This document shows positions 41,195-49,668 of a DNA stretch of 52,487 nt, in pieces; positions within the stretch are counted from its first letter, which is position 1; every line of letters starts with the position of its first letter. A program made the translations under genes and the position numbers. The notes beneath the pieces are model-generated. The model did not search any database. It had not been told where the DNA came from and saw nothing but the letters and a program-made list of their open reading frames with translations. Source of the DNA: Myxococcota bacterium (GTDB taxonomy: Bacteria > Myxococcota_A > Polyangia > Polyangiales > Houyiibacteriaceae); contig JANQQS010000004.1 in the NCBI GenBank assembly GCA_028284955.1, positions 1 to 52,487 on the forward strand, written 5' to 3'.

Positions 41195-42780
41195 GTCGTG
41201 CATCTACGCCGCCTTCGGAACCGTTGCAGGCCGTGTCGCTGCGCGAACTGGAGGCACAAGGCGTCGGCAGGCTATGTGGCGGCGATGCGTTGATCTCCGG
41301 GGTGCATCACGATTCGCGTCGCGTCGCGCCCGGAGACCTCTTTGTCGCGATTCGCGGCGCGCAGGCGGATGGCGCGTCATTCGCGTCTGCAGCGGTCGAA
41401 CGGGGCGCGGTGGCGGTGCTGGCCGAACGTGAGTTGACCGGTGATGAGTTGCCGGCGTTGCCGCAGATGATTGCCGCAGACCCACGGGCAGCGCTCGGGT
41501 TGGCCGCAGAAATTGTCTACGGGCGCCCGACTTCGGCGCTTTCGGTGATCGGAATCACAGGAACCAACGGAAAAACCACCACCGCCTGGATGGTCGAACA
41601 CGCGCTGCGGGCTACGGGGCGTACCCCTGCCCTTAGCGGTACGGTTGAATCTCGATTTCCAGGGTTTTCCCAACCCACCGCGCACACGACGCCCGAAGGC
41701 GACGAGATCGCGCGGTTTGCTCGGGGCGCCGTCGCGGCGGGGGCCGATTCCTTGGTGATGGAGGTTTCGAGCCATGCGCTCGCCATGCATCGCGTCGACG
41801 CAGTGAACTTTCGCGTCGCTGCGTTCACCAACCTTTCGCACGACCATCTCGATTTTCACCCAAGCTTTGAGGCCTATGGCGAAGCCAAGGCTCGACTGTG
41901 TACTGAGCTTCGTCCGGACGCCGTGGTGGTGAACGTCGACGATGATTTTGGCGCGCAGCTCGCTGAGCGTGTGCGGTGCATGCCCGATTCACCCGTCCTC
42001 TGGCGCTGCTCTATAGAAACAGAAGAACGTCACGAACATCCTGATGCAGAAATTCGCGCGCGTGATGTCCACATCGGAGCGCACGGAATTCGCGCCCAGG
42101 TCGTCACCCCTAGTGGCGAAGTCGCGCTGCGAAGTTCTCTCTTTGGCCGGCACAATTTGGAAAACCTTCTCGTGGCAGTGGGCATCTGCGCGGCGCTCGA
42201 GCTGCCTCTCGATGCCGCCGTCGCGGGGCTTGCTCAGATGCATGCAACTCCTGGTCGACTCGAGCGCGTGGACGACCCGAGAGGAGTTACGGTGCTGGTC
42301 GACTATGCCCATACCCCCGATGCACTGGAGCGCGCGCTTCACGCGGTGCGTCAGCTGGTCGAGGGCCGGATCGTGGTCGTGTTCGGATGCGGAGGCGATC
42401 GAGATCATGCCAAGCGATTTGTGATGGGGCGTGTCGCCGGCCTCCATGCGGATGTGTGTGTCGCAACCAGCGACAACCCGCGGACCGAGGAGCCGGGAGC
42501 GATTCTTCGCGAAGTGGTCAGAGGTTTGCGAGACGCCGGTCAAGACGAGCGCTCGGTCTCAGACGATGCGATGGACCTCGCGAACGGGTATGTGGTCATC
42601 GAAGATCGCGCCGCGGCGATCCTCGTTGCGCTTGGCGCCGCGCAGCCTGGTGACGCGGTGTTGATCGCGGGCAAAGGGCACGAAACCTACCAAATTGTGG
42701 GTACGCAGCGGCGCCATTTCGACGACCGCGAGGAAGCGCGCAAAGCGATCGCGGCGTTGGCGAAGAGGGGGCGCGCATGA
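41191..42780 (+). CDS. murE: UDP-MurNAc-tripeptide ligase MurE (meso-diaminopimelate type)
   Basis: A 529-aa Mur ligase that adds the third amino acid to UDP-MurNAc-dipeptide. ATP-binding TNGKTT is at 125-130; the central domain has MEVSSHAL and NLSHDHLDFH. The DNPR motif (428-431) in TSDNPRTEEP is the diagnostic for meso-diaminopimelate rather than lysine as substrate. ATG 41191 overlaps the ftsI stop (ATGA); the longer open frame upstream is inside ftsI and is not used. The stop overlaps the murF start (ATGA). Confidence 0.97.
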   Translation: MSRASTPPSEPLQAVSLRELEAQGVGRLCGGDALISGVHHDSRRVAPGDLFVAIRGAQADGASFASAAVERGAVAVLAERELTGDELPALPQMIAADPRAALGLAAEIVYGRPTSALSVIGITGTNGKTTTAWMVEHALRATGRTPALSGTVESRFPGFSQPTAHTTPEGDEIARFARGAVAAGADSLVMEVSSHALAMHRVDAVNFRVAAFTNLSHDHLDFHPSFEAYGEAKARLCTELRPDAVVVNVDDDFGAQLAERVRCMPDSPVLWRCSIETEERHEHPDAEIRARDVHIGAHGIRAQVVTPSGEVALRSSLFGRHNLENLLVAVGICAALELPLDAAVAGLAQMHATPGRLERVDDPRGVTVLVDYAHTPDALERALHAVRQLVEGRIVVVFGCGGDRDHAKRFVMGRVAGLHADVCVATSDNPRTEEPGAILREVVRGLRDAGQDERSVSDDAMDLANGYVVIEDRAAAILVALGAAQPGDAVLIAGKGHETYQIVGTQRRHFDDREEARKAIAALAKRGRA

Positions 42781-44285
42781 GCACTCCGATTCCCTCCAAC
42801 GAAGCCCGATTCGATCTGTCAGAAATCGCTCATGCAACTGGCGGTACGATCCGGCAGGGTGGCAAGCAGAGCGGCGGTGTGGGTGGCGGTGAGGTTCGCG
42901 GCGGTTGCGTGGTCGTCGGAATCAGCACGGACTCGCGATCCATTCGGCGCGGGGAGCTTTTTGTTGCGCTCCGCGGAGAGCAGTTCGATGGACACGAGCA
43001 TGTCGCATCGGCCGTGCGGGCGGGAGCCGGCGCAGTGCTTATCGAGCATGGTTGCTCGGCGTCCGATGACGTGCCCAGCGTGCGCGTTCCCGATACGCTT
43101 CGCGCGCTCGGGGACCTTGGCCAAGCGTACCAGCGGCGCTGGCGAGAGTGCGGGAAGGGCGCGAACACGCTCGTCTGCGTGACTGGCTCGGTGGGTAAAA
43201 CGTCGACGCGGCGGCTCATCGAAGCGGGTTTTCAGCGCACGGGGCACGAACCGCTCGCCACGCGCGGCAATCTCAACAACTTGATCGGTGTGCCGATGAC
43301 TCTCTTTGGCCTCCAGCGGCAGCGCGTGGCGGTGGTGGAGATCGGCACCAGCAAACCTGGGGAAATCGCTCGGCTTACGGAGATCGCCGAACCGAACGTC
43401 GGCGTCATCACTGCGATTGGGCTCGCCCACGCGCAAGACCTTGGCGATACGCACGCGATCGCGGAAGAAAAAGGTGCTTTGGTGGCCGGGCTTCCGTCTT
43501 CCGGAACGGCGCTTATTCCAGGCGACCATCCGCTCGCCGAGAGCCTTGCCGACCGCACACGAGCGCGGCGGCTTCGTTTTGGCGCCGGCGAAGCGAGCGA
43601 CGTTCGTCTCCACGGCGCATCGATTCGCGGGCTTCGTACACAGGCGGAAACGACTCTGGGCTATCGCTCGGAAGGCGCTCGCCGCATGGACGTCAGCCTG
43701 CAGCTTCTCGGCGTTCATTCGGCGATGAACGCGACTGCAGCGATGGGCGTAGCCTACGCCTTGGGTCTCGACCTCGAGTTGTTTGCGGAAGGCCTTGAAT
43801 CGGTTTTGCCCGTTCCGGGTCGGTTGTGTCCAGTAGCCGGAGTCAACGACCTATTCATCCTCGACGACTCCTACAACGCGAGCCCGACCAGCGTCACCGC
43901 CGCGCTCAAGGCCGGGAAGGCGATCGCGCGCGAACGCGGCGTGCGTTTTTTGGCTGCGCTGGGGGCGATGAAGGAGCTCGGAGCGCACAGCCGCTCTGCC
44001 CACCGGGAGATTGCAGATCTCGCGGATCAAGAAACAGATGCAGCAGTGTTGGCCGGAGCAGAGTTTGGTTTCGTTGCGGAGCTCGGTGCGAGCGGAAGCA
44101 CGACCAAGCATGCGAATTCGGCCGACCGAGCCATCGAGCTGCTTCGCGATATCGTGCAGGCTGGTGATGTGCTGCTCGTCAAGGGATCTCGCTCGGCGCG
44201 CATGGAGCAGGTGGTCGAAGCGTTTCGCGACGACGGGCACAGTGGCAGCGAGAAACCCCTTCCACGCGAAGGGGGAACATCGTGA
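42777..44285 (+). CDS. murF: UDP-MurNAc-tripeptide D-Ala-D-Ala ligase MurF
   Basis: A 502-aa Mur ligase that adds D-alanyl-D-alanine to the UDP-MurNAc-tripeptide. The ATP-binding loop is GSVGKTS (137-143), followed by GNLNNLIGVP and VVEIGTSKPGEI, and DDSYNASPTSV in the C-terminal domain. A Gly-rich insertion (about 26-42, GGKQSGGVGGGEVRGG) sits in the N-terminal domain and looks lineage-specific. Starts by ATGA overlap with murE; ends in GTGA overlap with mraY. Confidence 0.96.
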   Translation: MSTPIPSNEARFDLSEIAHATGGTIRQGGKQSGGVGGGEVRGGCVVVGISTDSRSIRRGELFVALRGEQFDGHEHVASAVRAGAGAVLIEHGCSASDDVPSVRVPDTLRALGDLGQAYQRRWRECGKGANTLVCVTGSVGKTSTRRLIEAGFQRTGHEPLATRGNLNNLIGVPMTLFGLQRQRVAVVEIGTSKPGEIARLTEIAEPNVGVITAIGLAHAQDLGDTHAIAEEKGALVAGLPSSGTALIPGDHPLAESLADRTRARRLRFGAGEASDVRLHGASIRGLRTQAETTLGYRSEGARRMDVSLQLLGVHSAMNATAAMGVAYALGLDLELFAEGLESVLPVPGRLCPVAGVNDLFILDDSYNASPTSVTAALKAGKAIARERGVRFLAALGAMKELGAHSRSAHREIADLADQETDAAVLAGAEFGFVAELGASGSTTKHANSADRAIELLRDIVQAGDVLLVKGSRSARMEQVVEAFRDDGHSGSEKPLPREGGTS

Positions 44286-45409
44286 TTTATTATTGGCTCT
44301 ATCCGCTGCACGAGTACGAGTCGCTCTCCTTCCTGAACGTGCTCCGATACGTCCCGTTTCGTGTTCTCTGCGCGACGATGACGTCGATGCTGCTCACGTT
44401 CGGGCTCTACCCGTGGTTCATTCGTCGGTTGCAGCTCAAACAGATCGGTCAAGTGATTCGCGAGGACGGGCCTCAATCACATCTCAAAAAAGCTGGTACT
44501 CCGACGATGGGTGGCGCCCTCATGCTGCTTGCGCTGGTGATGTCCACCGTACTCTGGGCCAGCCCCACCAACGCGATGGTGTGGGTGGTGACCGCAATTA
44601 CGGTGTGTTTTGGCGTGATTGGCTACGTCGATGACGCTGCGAAGATCAGAAGAAAGCACTCGGGAGGCTTGTCCGGTCGCTACAAGTTGTTGTTTCAGTT
44701 TCTGTGCGCGCTGCTCATCGGCGGCTGGCTCTTTTATGGCCATGCGGGGCTTCCTGAAGACTGGATTTCGCTTCGCGAGCGTCTCTCGCTGCCTTTTCTC
44801 GCTTTTTCGAAACACCAGATCTCGCTACCCCCTTGGGCCTACGTAGGATTTTCCGCGGTGGTGATTGTGGGCACGTCGAACGCGGTGAACCTTACCGATG
44901 GGCTCGATGGGCTGGCTATCGGACCGGTGATGACCAGCGCTGGCACCTACGCGATCCTCGCCTACGTCGCCGGCCTCACGGTGTTTGGCTATGAGGTCGC
45001 GACATATCTCGACATCCCGCACATCGAGAGCGCCAGCGAGCTCAGCATCTACTGCGCATCGGTGATTGGCGTGGGCTTTGGGTTTCTTTGGTACAACACC
45101 TATCCCGCACAGGTATTTATGGGCGACGTAGGTTCGCTTGCGCTTGGTGGCGGGCTTGGAGCGCTTGCTGTCGTAACCAAGAACGAACTGCTCTCGATCT
45201 TGCTGGGGGGCATTTTCGTTGTGGAGACGATCAGCGTGATCGCTCAAGTCGCATCGTTCCGTTTCACCGGGAAGCGCATCTTTCTGATGGCTCCGATTCA
45301 CCATCACTACGAGAAGAAGGGATGGCCAGAGCCCAGAGTCATTGTTCGCTTCTGGATCATTTCCATCATGCTCGCCATCGCGAGTCTCGCCACGTTGAAA
45401 CTACGATGA
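44282..45409 (+). CDS. mraY: Phospho-MurNAc-pentapeptide translocase MraY
   Basis: A 375-aa polytopic membrane enzyme that makes lipid I from undecaprenyl phosphate and UDP-MurNAc-pentapeptide. Ten hydrophobic segments are visible. Motifs: GTPTMGGAL, the catalytic GYVDDAAK, NLTDGLDGLA, YPAQVFMGDVGSLALGG and the terminal APIHHHYEKKGWPE with its three histidines. GTG 44282 overlaps the murF stop, and the stop overlaps murD. Length and motif set are complete. Confidence 0.97.
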   Translation: MIYYWLYPLHEYESLSFLNVLRYVPFRVLCATMTSMLLTFGLYPWFIRRLQLKQIGQVIREDGPQSHLKKAGTPTMGGALMLLALVMSTVLWASPTNAMVWVVTAITVCFGVIGYVDDAAKIRRKHSGGLSGRYKLLFQFLCALLIGGWLFYGHAGLPEDWISLRERLSLPFLAFSKHQISLPPWAYVGFSAVVIVGTSNAVNLTDGLDGLAIGPVMTSAGTYAILAYVAGLTVFGYEVATYLDIPHIESASELSIYCASVIGVGFGFLWYNTYPAQVFMGDVGSLALGGGLGALAVVTKNELLSILLGGIFVVETISVIAQVASFRFTGKRIFLMAPIHHHYEKKGWPEPRVIVRFWIISIMLAIASLATLKLR

Positions 45410-46764
45410 CCGAACTCGAGGGCAAGACAGTGCTCGTCGTGGGGCTAGGAGAAAGCGGGCTTTCCGCAACGGAACTCCTGCGCCAAAAACAGGCTCGAGT
45501 GGTCGTGACCGACACGCGCACGGAAGACGTGCTTGGCTCTCGAGCAAAACGAGCGAGAGAGCTGGGCGCCGAGATTGTTCTCGGCGAACATCCCATCGAG
45601 GCGTTTACGTCGGTCGATCACATTGTGGTTTCCCCCGGGGTTCCTCCGCTTCCTCAGCTGACAAAAGCCGAGAACGCGGGCATTCCTGTGTCGAGCGAGG
45701 TTGAACTCGCTTCTTGGTTTCTCCGCGGGACGCTTGTCGCGATTACCGGCACCAATGGGAAAAGCACGGTGACAAGCTTGGTGGGAGACATGTGCGCCCG
45801 TTCCGGTCGTGCGACCTTTGTGGGAGGAAACCTTGGTCAGCCGGTCACCCGAGCGGTGGGCACTGCGGCGGCCGAAGAAGATGGAATCGTCGTCGCCGAG
45901 GTATCGAGCTTTCAACTCGAGCGCGTGCGCCGGATGCGTCCTCACGTCGCGGTGTTGCTCAATCTGAGTGACGACCATTTGGATCGATACCCGTCATTCG
46001 CTGCCTATGCGGAAGCAAAAGGGCGCATTTTTCTGGCCCAAGCCGATTGCGACGCGGCGATTGTCCCGGCGGGCGATGAGCCCTGCCAGCAGCTCGCGAA
46101 ACAAGGGCGCGCGCGGATTCATCCGTTTGGTCCGGGAGGAGAGGTGTCGGTCCGAGGCAACCAAATCAAAAACGGATCGAGTGATTTTTCGTTTCCGCTC
46201 TCGCGCCTGCAAATTCACGGGCGCCACAATGTGCAGAATGCTTGTGCGGCTGCGCTCACCGCGCGCCTCGTGGGCATCAACTCGAACGATATTGTCGAAG
46301 CGCTCGCTGAGTTTCGCGGTCTTCCTCATCGAATGGAGCATGTGCGCACCCTCGATGGAGTCGACTGGGTTGACGACTCGAAAGCGACGAACGTGGGGGC
46401 CGCGACGGCGGCGATTCACGGCGTTGAGCATTCCCATGGTCGCATCGTGCTGATCGCTGGAGGTCGTCATAAAGGCAGCAGCTACGAGCCAATGCGCGAG
46501 CTTTTGATGCGGTCAGGACGCGCGGTAGTGACCTTGGGCGAAGCAGCACCGTTGCTGGAAGAGGCGTTCGCGGAAAGCGGTGTCGTGCTTGCGCGCGCTC
46601 AGACCATCGAAGACGCGGTGCGTCTCTCGCGCTCGCTCTCCGTTCCTGGTGATGTCGTGCTGCTTGCGCCCGCATGTTCGAGCTACGATATGTTCCCTTC
46701 CTATGTGGCACGCGGCCAAGCGTTTCAGAAAGCCGTCCGCGATCTTCCGGAGCAATCATCATGA
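45406..46764 (+). CDS. murD: UDP-MurNAc-L-alanine D-glutamate ligase MurD
   Basis: A 452-aa Mur ligase that adds D-glutamate. The N-terminal Rossmann-like domain starts VLVVGLGESGLS; the ATP loop is GTNGKST (115-121); later motifs are EVSSFQLE, NLSDDHLDRY, GRHNVQNACAA and DDSKATN. ATG 45406 overlaps the mraY stop (ATGA); a longer open frame upstream lies inside mraY and is discounted. The stop overlaps ftsW (ATGA). Confidence 0.97.
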   Translation: MTELEGKTVLVVGLGESGLSATELLRQKQARVVVTDTRTEDVLGSRAKRARELGAEIVLGEHPIEAFTSVDHIVVSPGVPPLPQLTKAENAGIPVSSEVELASWFLRGTLVAITGTNGKSTVTSLVGDMCARSGRATFVGGNLGQPVTRAVGTAAAEEDGIVVAEVSSFQLERVRRMRPHVAVLLNLSDDHLDRYPSFAAYAEAKGRIFLAQADCDAAIVPAGDEPCQQLAKQGRARIHPFGPGGEVSVRGNQIKNGSSDFSFPLSRLQIHGRHNVQNACAAALTARLVGINSNDIVEALAEFRGLPHRMEHVRTLDGVDWVDDSKATNVGAATAAIHGVEHSHGRIVLIAGGRHKGSSYEPMRELLMRSGRAVVTLGEAAPLLEEAFAESGVVLARAQTIEDAVRLSRSLSVPGDVVLLAPACSSYDMFPSYVARGQAFQKAVRDLPEQSS

Positions 46765-48059
46765 ATGCTCTGGCGAAACGGTTGACCAAGAGTGCCGCCG
46801 ATCCAACGAACGACTTTGTCAGCAAGCGGACCGCTGATTCCAAAACTACGAACGCGTCGATCGATTCCATGATCGTCATGGTGGTGCTCGGGCTCGTCGT
46901 GTTTGGAGTGGTCATGGTGTTCAGCGCGAGCGCAGTCTACGCCGATCAACGATTTGGAAGCGGCACCCACTACTTGGTTCGGCAGGCGATCTTTGCGACG
47001 GCTGGGCTCCTGTGGATGGTCGCGATCGCGCGTGTCGACTACCGACGCTATCGTCCCTTCACCTATCCGATTCTGGTCGGCACACTGGTGTTGCTCATCG
47101 GGGTGATTTTCGGCCTAGGACACCGCGCCGGTGGAGCCGCGCGCTGGATCCAAGTTGGTCCCATCAACATACAGCCAGCCGAGATCGCGAAACTCGCGCT
47201 GATTCTCTGGCTCGCGCATTCCCTTTCCAAGAAGCGAGACAAGATTCGTTCATTCTCGGTAGGCTTTTTGCCGCATGCGTTGATGGCAGGCTTCTTGATG
47301 CTCTTGTGTCTGAAGCAGCCCGACTTTGGCAGCGCGGTGATGATCGCGTTTCTTACATTTGTTTTGCTGTTCACCGCAGGAGCCAAACTCGGCTATTTGC
47401 TCGGAGCGGGGCTCGTTGCGACTCCTATTGTCTACGCGCTCATTGCTCTATCGCCGTATCGAATGCGCCGCATTTCAGCGTTTCTCCAGCCTTTCGAACA
47501 CCGCTACGGAGCCGGTTATCAGATCGCGGAGTCGCTCATGAGTTTCGGATCTGGCGGGGTGGCTGGTTCGGGACTGGGCGATAGTCGTCAGAAGCTTTTC
47601 TTCCTTCCCGAGGCGCATACCGATTTCATCAGCGCGATCATCGGTGAGGAGCTTGGTTTCGTGGGCGTACTCGCAGTGCTCTTCGCTTTTGCGTTGCTCG
47701 TTGTTCGTGGGCTGCGTGCTGCGTTCCGCAGCGCCGACGATTATGGAGCCTACCTAGCGACGGGAATCACTATGTTCGTTGGGCTTCAGGCATTTACGAA
47801 CCTCGCTGTCGCGATGGGCATGGTGCCGACCAAAGGGCTTGTTCTCCCGTTCGTCAGCTATGGAGGCTCTTCGCTCATGGTGAATTGCACCGCCATGGGC
47901 ATTCTTCTGAACGTCTCGCGCGGCGCCCGCGCGTCAACCCAGCTCGAGAGCACGGCGACTCGCGACCAAAACTGGAAACCTTCGCCGAACCCAACGGCAC
48001 GCAACCGAGCTCGCGCAACCGGCCGAAGACTCGCAGGCCACTCAAGGGGGACAACATGA
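46761..48059 (+). CDS. ftsW: Septal peptidoglycan polymerase FtsW
   Basis: A 432-aa SEDS-family glycosyltransferase that polymerises septal peptidoglycan with FtsI. About ten transmembrane segments. Family motifs are VMVFSASAVYA, GGAARWIQVGPINIQPAEIAKLAL (parts GGAARWI and QPAEIAKLAL), KQPDFGSA, the LPEAHTDFISAIIGEELGF loop and LVLPFVSYGGSSLM. The hydrophilic 45-residue C-terminal tail (ESTATRDQNWKPS and on) is longer than usual. ATG 46761 overlaps murD; the stop overlaps murG. Confidence 0.96.
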   Translation: MNALAKRLTKSAADPTNDFVSKRTADSKTTNASIDSMIVMVVLGLVVFGVVMVFSASAVYADQRFGSGTHYLVRQAIFATAGLLWMVAIARVDYRRYRPFTYPILVGTLVLLIGVIFGLGHRAGGAARWIQVGPINIQPAEIAKLALILWLAHSLSKKRDKIRSFSVGFLPHALMAGFLMLLCLKQPDFGSAVMIAFLTFVLLFTAGAKLGYLLGAGLVATPIVYALIALSPYRMRRISAFLQPFEHRYGAGYQIAESLMSFGSGGVAGSGLGDSRQKLFFLPEAHTDFISAIIGEELGFVGVLAVLFAFALLVVRGLRAAFRSADDYGAYLATGITMFVGLQAFTNLAVAMGMVPTKGLVLPFVSYGGSSLMVNCTAMGILLNVSRGARASTQLESTATRDQNWKPSPNPTARNRARATGRRLAGHSRGTT

Positions 48060-49366
48060 TACGTAGAATCATCGTTGCAGGGGGCGGCACCGGAGGACAC
48101 CTTTTTCCTGGAATCGCGGTGATCGAGGAACTCCGTCGGCGCCTTCCCGGCGTGGAAGTTCTGTTTGTCGGAACCGAGCGCGGCATCGAGCATCGCTTGC
48201 TTCCGAAGATGGGCGAACAGCTCGCGCTCCTCGATGTCGCTCCGCTGAAAGGAAGAGATACCAAGGAGCTCCTGAGGAACGTAATCAAGCTTCCGCGCGC
48301 AGGGGCTCAGGCGCTTGGTATCGTACGCCGATTTCGCCCCGACGTCGTGGTGGGCGTCGGGGGATATGCGTCCGGCCCCATGGTCGCTGCGGCTTCCATG
48401 CTGCACGTTCCGACCGCTCTGCTTGAACAAAATGCACGGGTGGGCCTTACCAACCGGATGCTCGCGCCGATGGTGGGGCGCGCGTACCTCACCTTTCCCG
48501 AAACGTCGCAAAGCTTTGCCCCACATCGCGTGCGGGTATGCGGAAATCCAGTTCGACGAGGTTTTGTGGAAGCGGGGCGTCGCGCGATGACGGATCCGGA
48601 GGGCTTTGAGGCGCGCGCCGACACGCTGCTGGTGCTTGGTGGTTCGCAAGGGGCTCGCTCCATCAATACGTTCGTGCCCGAGGCGCTTGGCTTAGTCGAT
48701 GTACGAGCCCGCGGGTTTCGAGTCGTGCATCAGGCCGGTCTGGCCAATCAAGAGAGCATCGAGGCCCGGTACCGAGAGCTCGGGGTTCCGGCTCGGGTGG
48801 TTCCCTTCATTGACGATATGGCGCAGGCCTACTCGAACGCCGCCATGGTGATTGCGCGCGCGGGAGCCACGACCCTCGCTGAGCTTTGCGCCATTGGACG
48901 ACCATCGATTCTTATCCCGTTTCCGCATGCTGCAGATGACCATCAACGAACCAATGCCGAAGCGCTTGAAGCGAGAGGCGCGAGCATTTGCCTGCCCGAA
49001 ACCGAACTCAGCGCAGAGTCGCTCCGAGAACGCGTGGTTGCGGTACTTGATCGACCGGAACATCGGCGTGCGATGGCCGATGCAGCAAGAAACGCGGGGC
49101 GACCCGAAGCAGCCGCAGCCATCGTTGACGACCTCTTTCGCTGGCTTCATCGTGGCGAAGATTCTGGATCCGAAGAGCGGCGGGCATCAGAAACCCAAGA
49201 CCCGAACATCGAACCGAACAACCTGTTCGCGTCGACGTCCCTCGGTGGCGCGGAACTATCGCCTGCGCTTCGGGGAGGGCGCTCCTATCGACCCCCGCGA
49301 AACGCCTGCCGTCCCCTCGCGCAACGAAGGCCGTTGGTGGTCAATGGGGCTCTCTTCGAGATCTAG
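48056..49366 (+). CDS. murG: UDP-GlcNAc:lipid I N-acetylglucosamine transferase MurG, C-terminally extended
   Basis: A 436-aa GT-B glycosyltransferase that makes lipid II. The Gly-rich loops GGGTGGHLFPG (near 9-19) and GVGGYASGP, and the donor-binding LGGSQGARSIN and IARAGATTLAEL ... HQRTNAEALE, are all present. The family normally ends near residue 360-365; here about 70 residues follow (EERRASETQDPN to GALFEI) with no hydrophobic or domain signature, and the stop TAG (49364-49366) immediately precedes repeat A copy 3. The tail may be a readthrough extension into former intergenic sequence. ATG 48056 overlaps ftsW. Confidence 0.95.
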   Translation: MIRRIIVAGGGTGGHLFPGIAVIEELRRRLPGVEVLFVGTERGIEHRLLPKMGEQLALLDVAPLKGRDTKELLRNVIKLPRAGAQALGIVRRFRPDVVVGVGGYASGPMVAAASMLHVPTALLEQNARVGLTNRMLAPMVGRAYLTFPETSQSFAPHRVRVCGNPVRRGFVEAGRRAMTDPEGFEARADTLLVLGGSQGARSINTFVPEALGLVDVRARGFRVVHQAGLANQESIEARYRELGVPARVVPFIDDMAQAYSNAAMVIARAGATTLAELCAIGRPSILIPFPHAADDHQRTNAEALEARGASICLPETELSAESLRERVVAVLDRPEHRRAMADAARNAGRPEAAAAIVDDLFRWLHRGEDSGSEERRASETQDPNIEPNNLFASTSLGGAELSPALRGGRSYRPPRNACRPLAQRRPLVVNGALFEI

Positions 49367-49465
49367 CTAGAGCAATGGCCTTTTGGCCTGAGCACGGCTT
49401 ACCTCCTCGCTCCCTCCCTGCGAAAGGCTCGGAGCCTTCCTCAGTCGTTCGCTGTGGGGGCGCTC
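49367..49465 (+). repeat. Dispersed repeat A, copy 3
   Basis: About 95 of 99 positions match 2-100 in reverse complement. It begins at the base after the murG stop codon and has the hairpin AAGGCT/AGCCTT at 49424-49438. With the hexamer tract that follows it fills the murG-murC gap. Confidence 0.88.
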
Positions 49466-49668
49466 TATGGCAGTGATCAGATTGGTTGATGGTTGTTCGG
49501 GTGCCGAAGCGGAGCCGGACGCCGACACTGATACCGAATCTGAATCGGGGTCTGCTTCGGCGTCTGAATCAAATTCAGTATCTGCATCCATTCCTGATGA
49601 TTCGGGTCGGAGACTCTGAATAACGAAGGAATATTGAGATCTCTGTTGATTCGCGATAAGGCAAGTCG
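49466..49668. other. Rest of the murG-murC gap, with hexamer tract
   Basis: No gene. The hexamer tract at 49501-49593 occupies most of it. Just before murC, TTGAGA (49634-49639) and TAAGGC 17 bp later could be a weak promoter, which murC would need because the gap breaks the chain of overlapping genes. Confidence 0.4.
49501..49593 (+). repeat. Degenerate GAN-NCN hexamer tract 3
   Basis: Units such as GCCGAA, GCGGAG, CCGGAC, ACTGAT, TCTGAA and TCAGTA; one plus-strand frame reads AEAEPDADTDTESESG. It starts 36 bp after repeat A copy 3. Confidence 0.68.
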
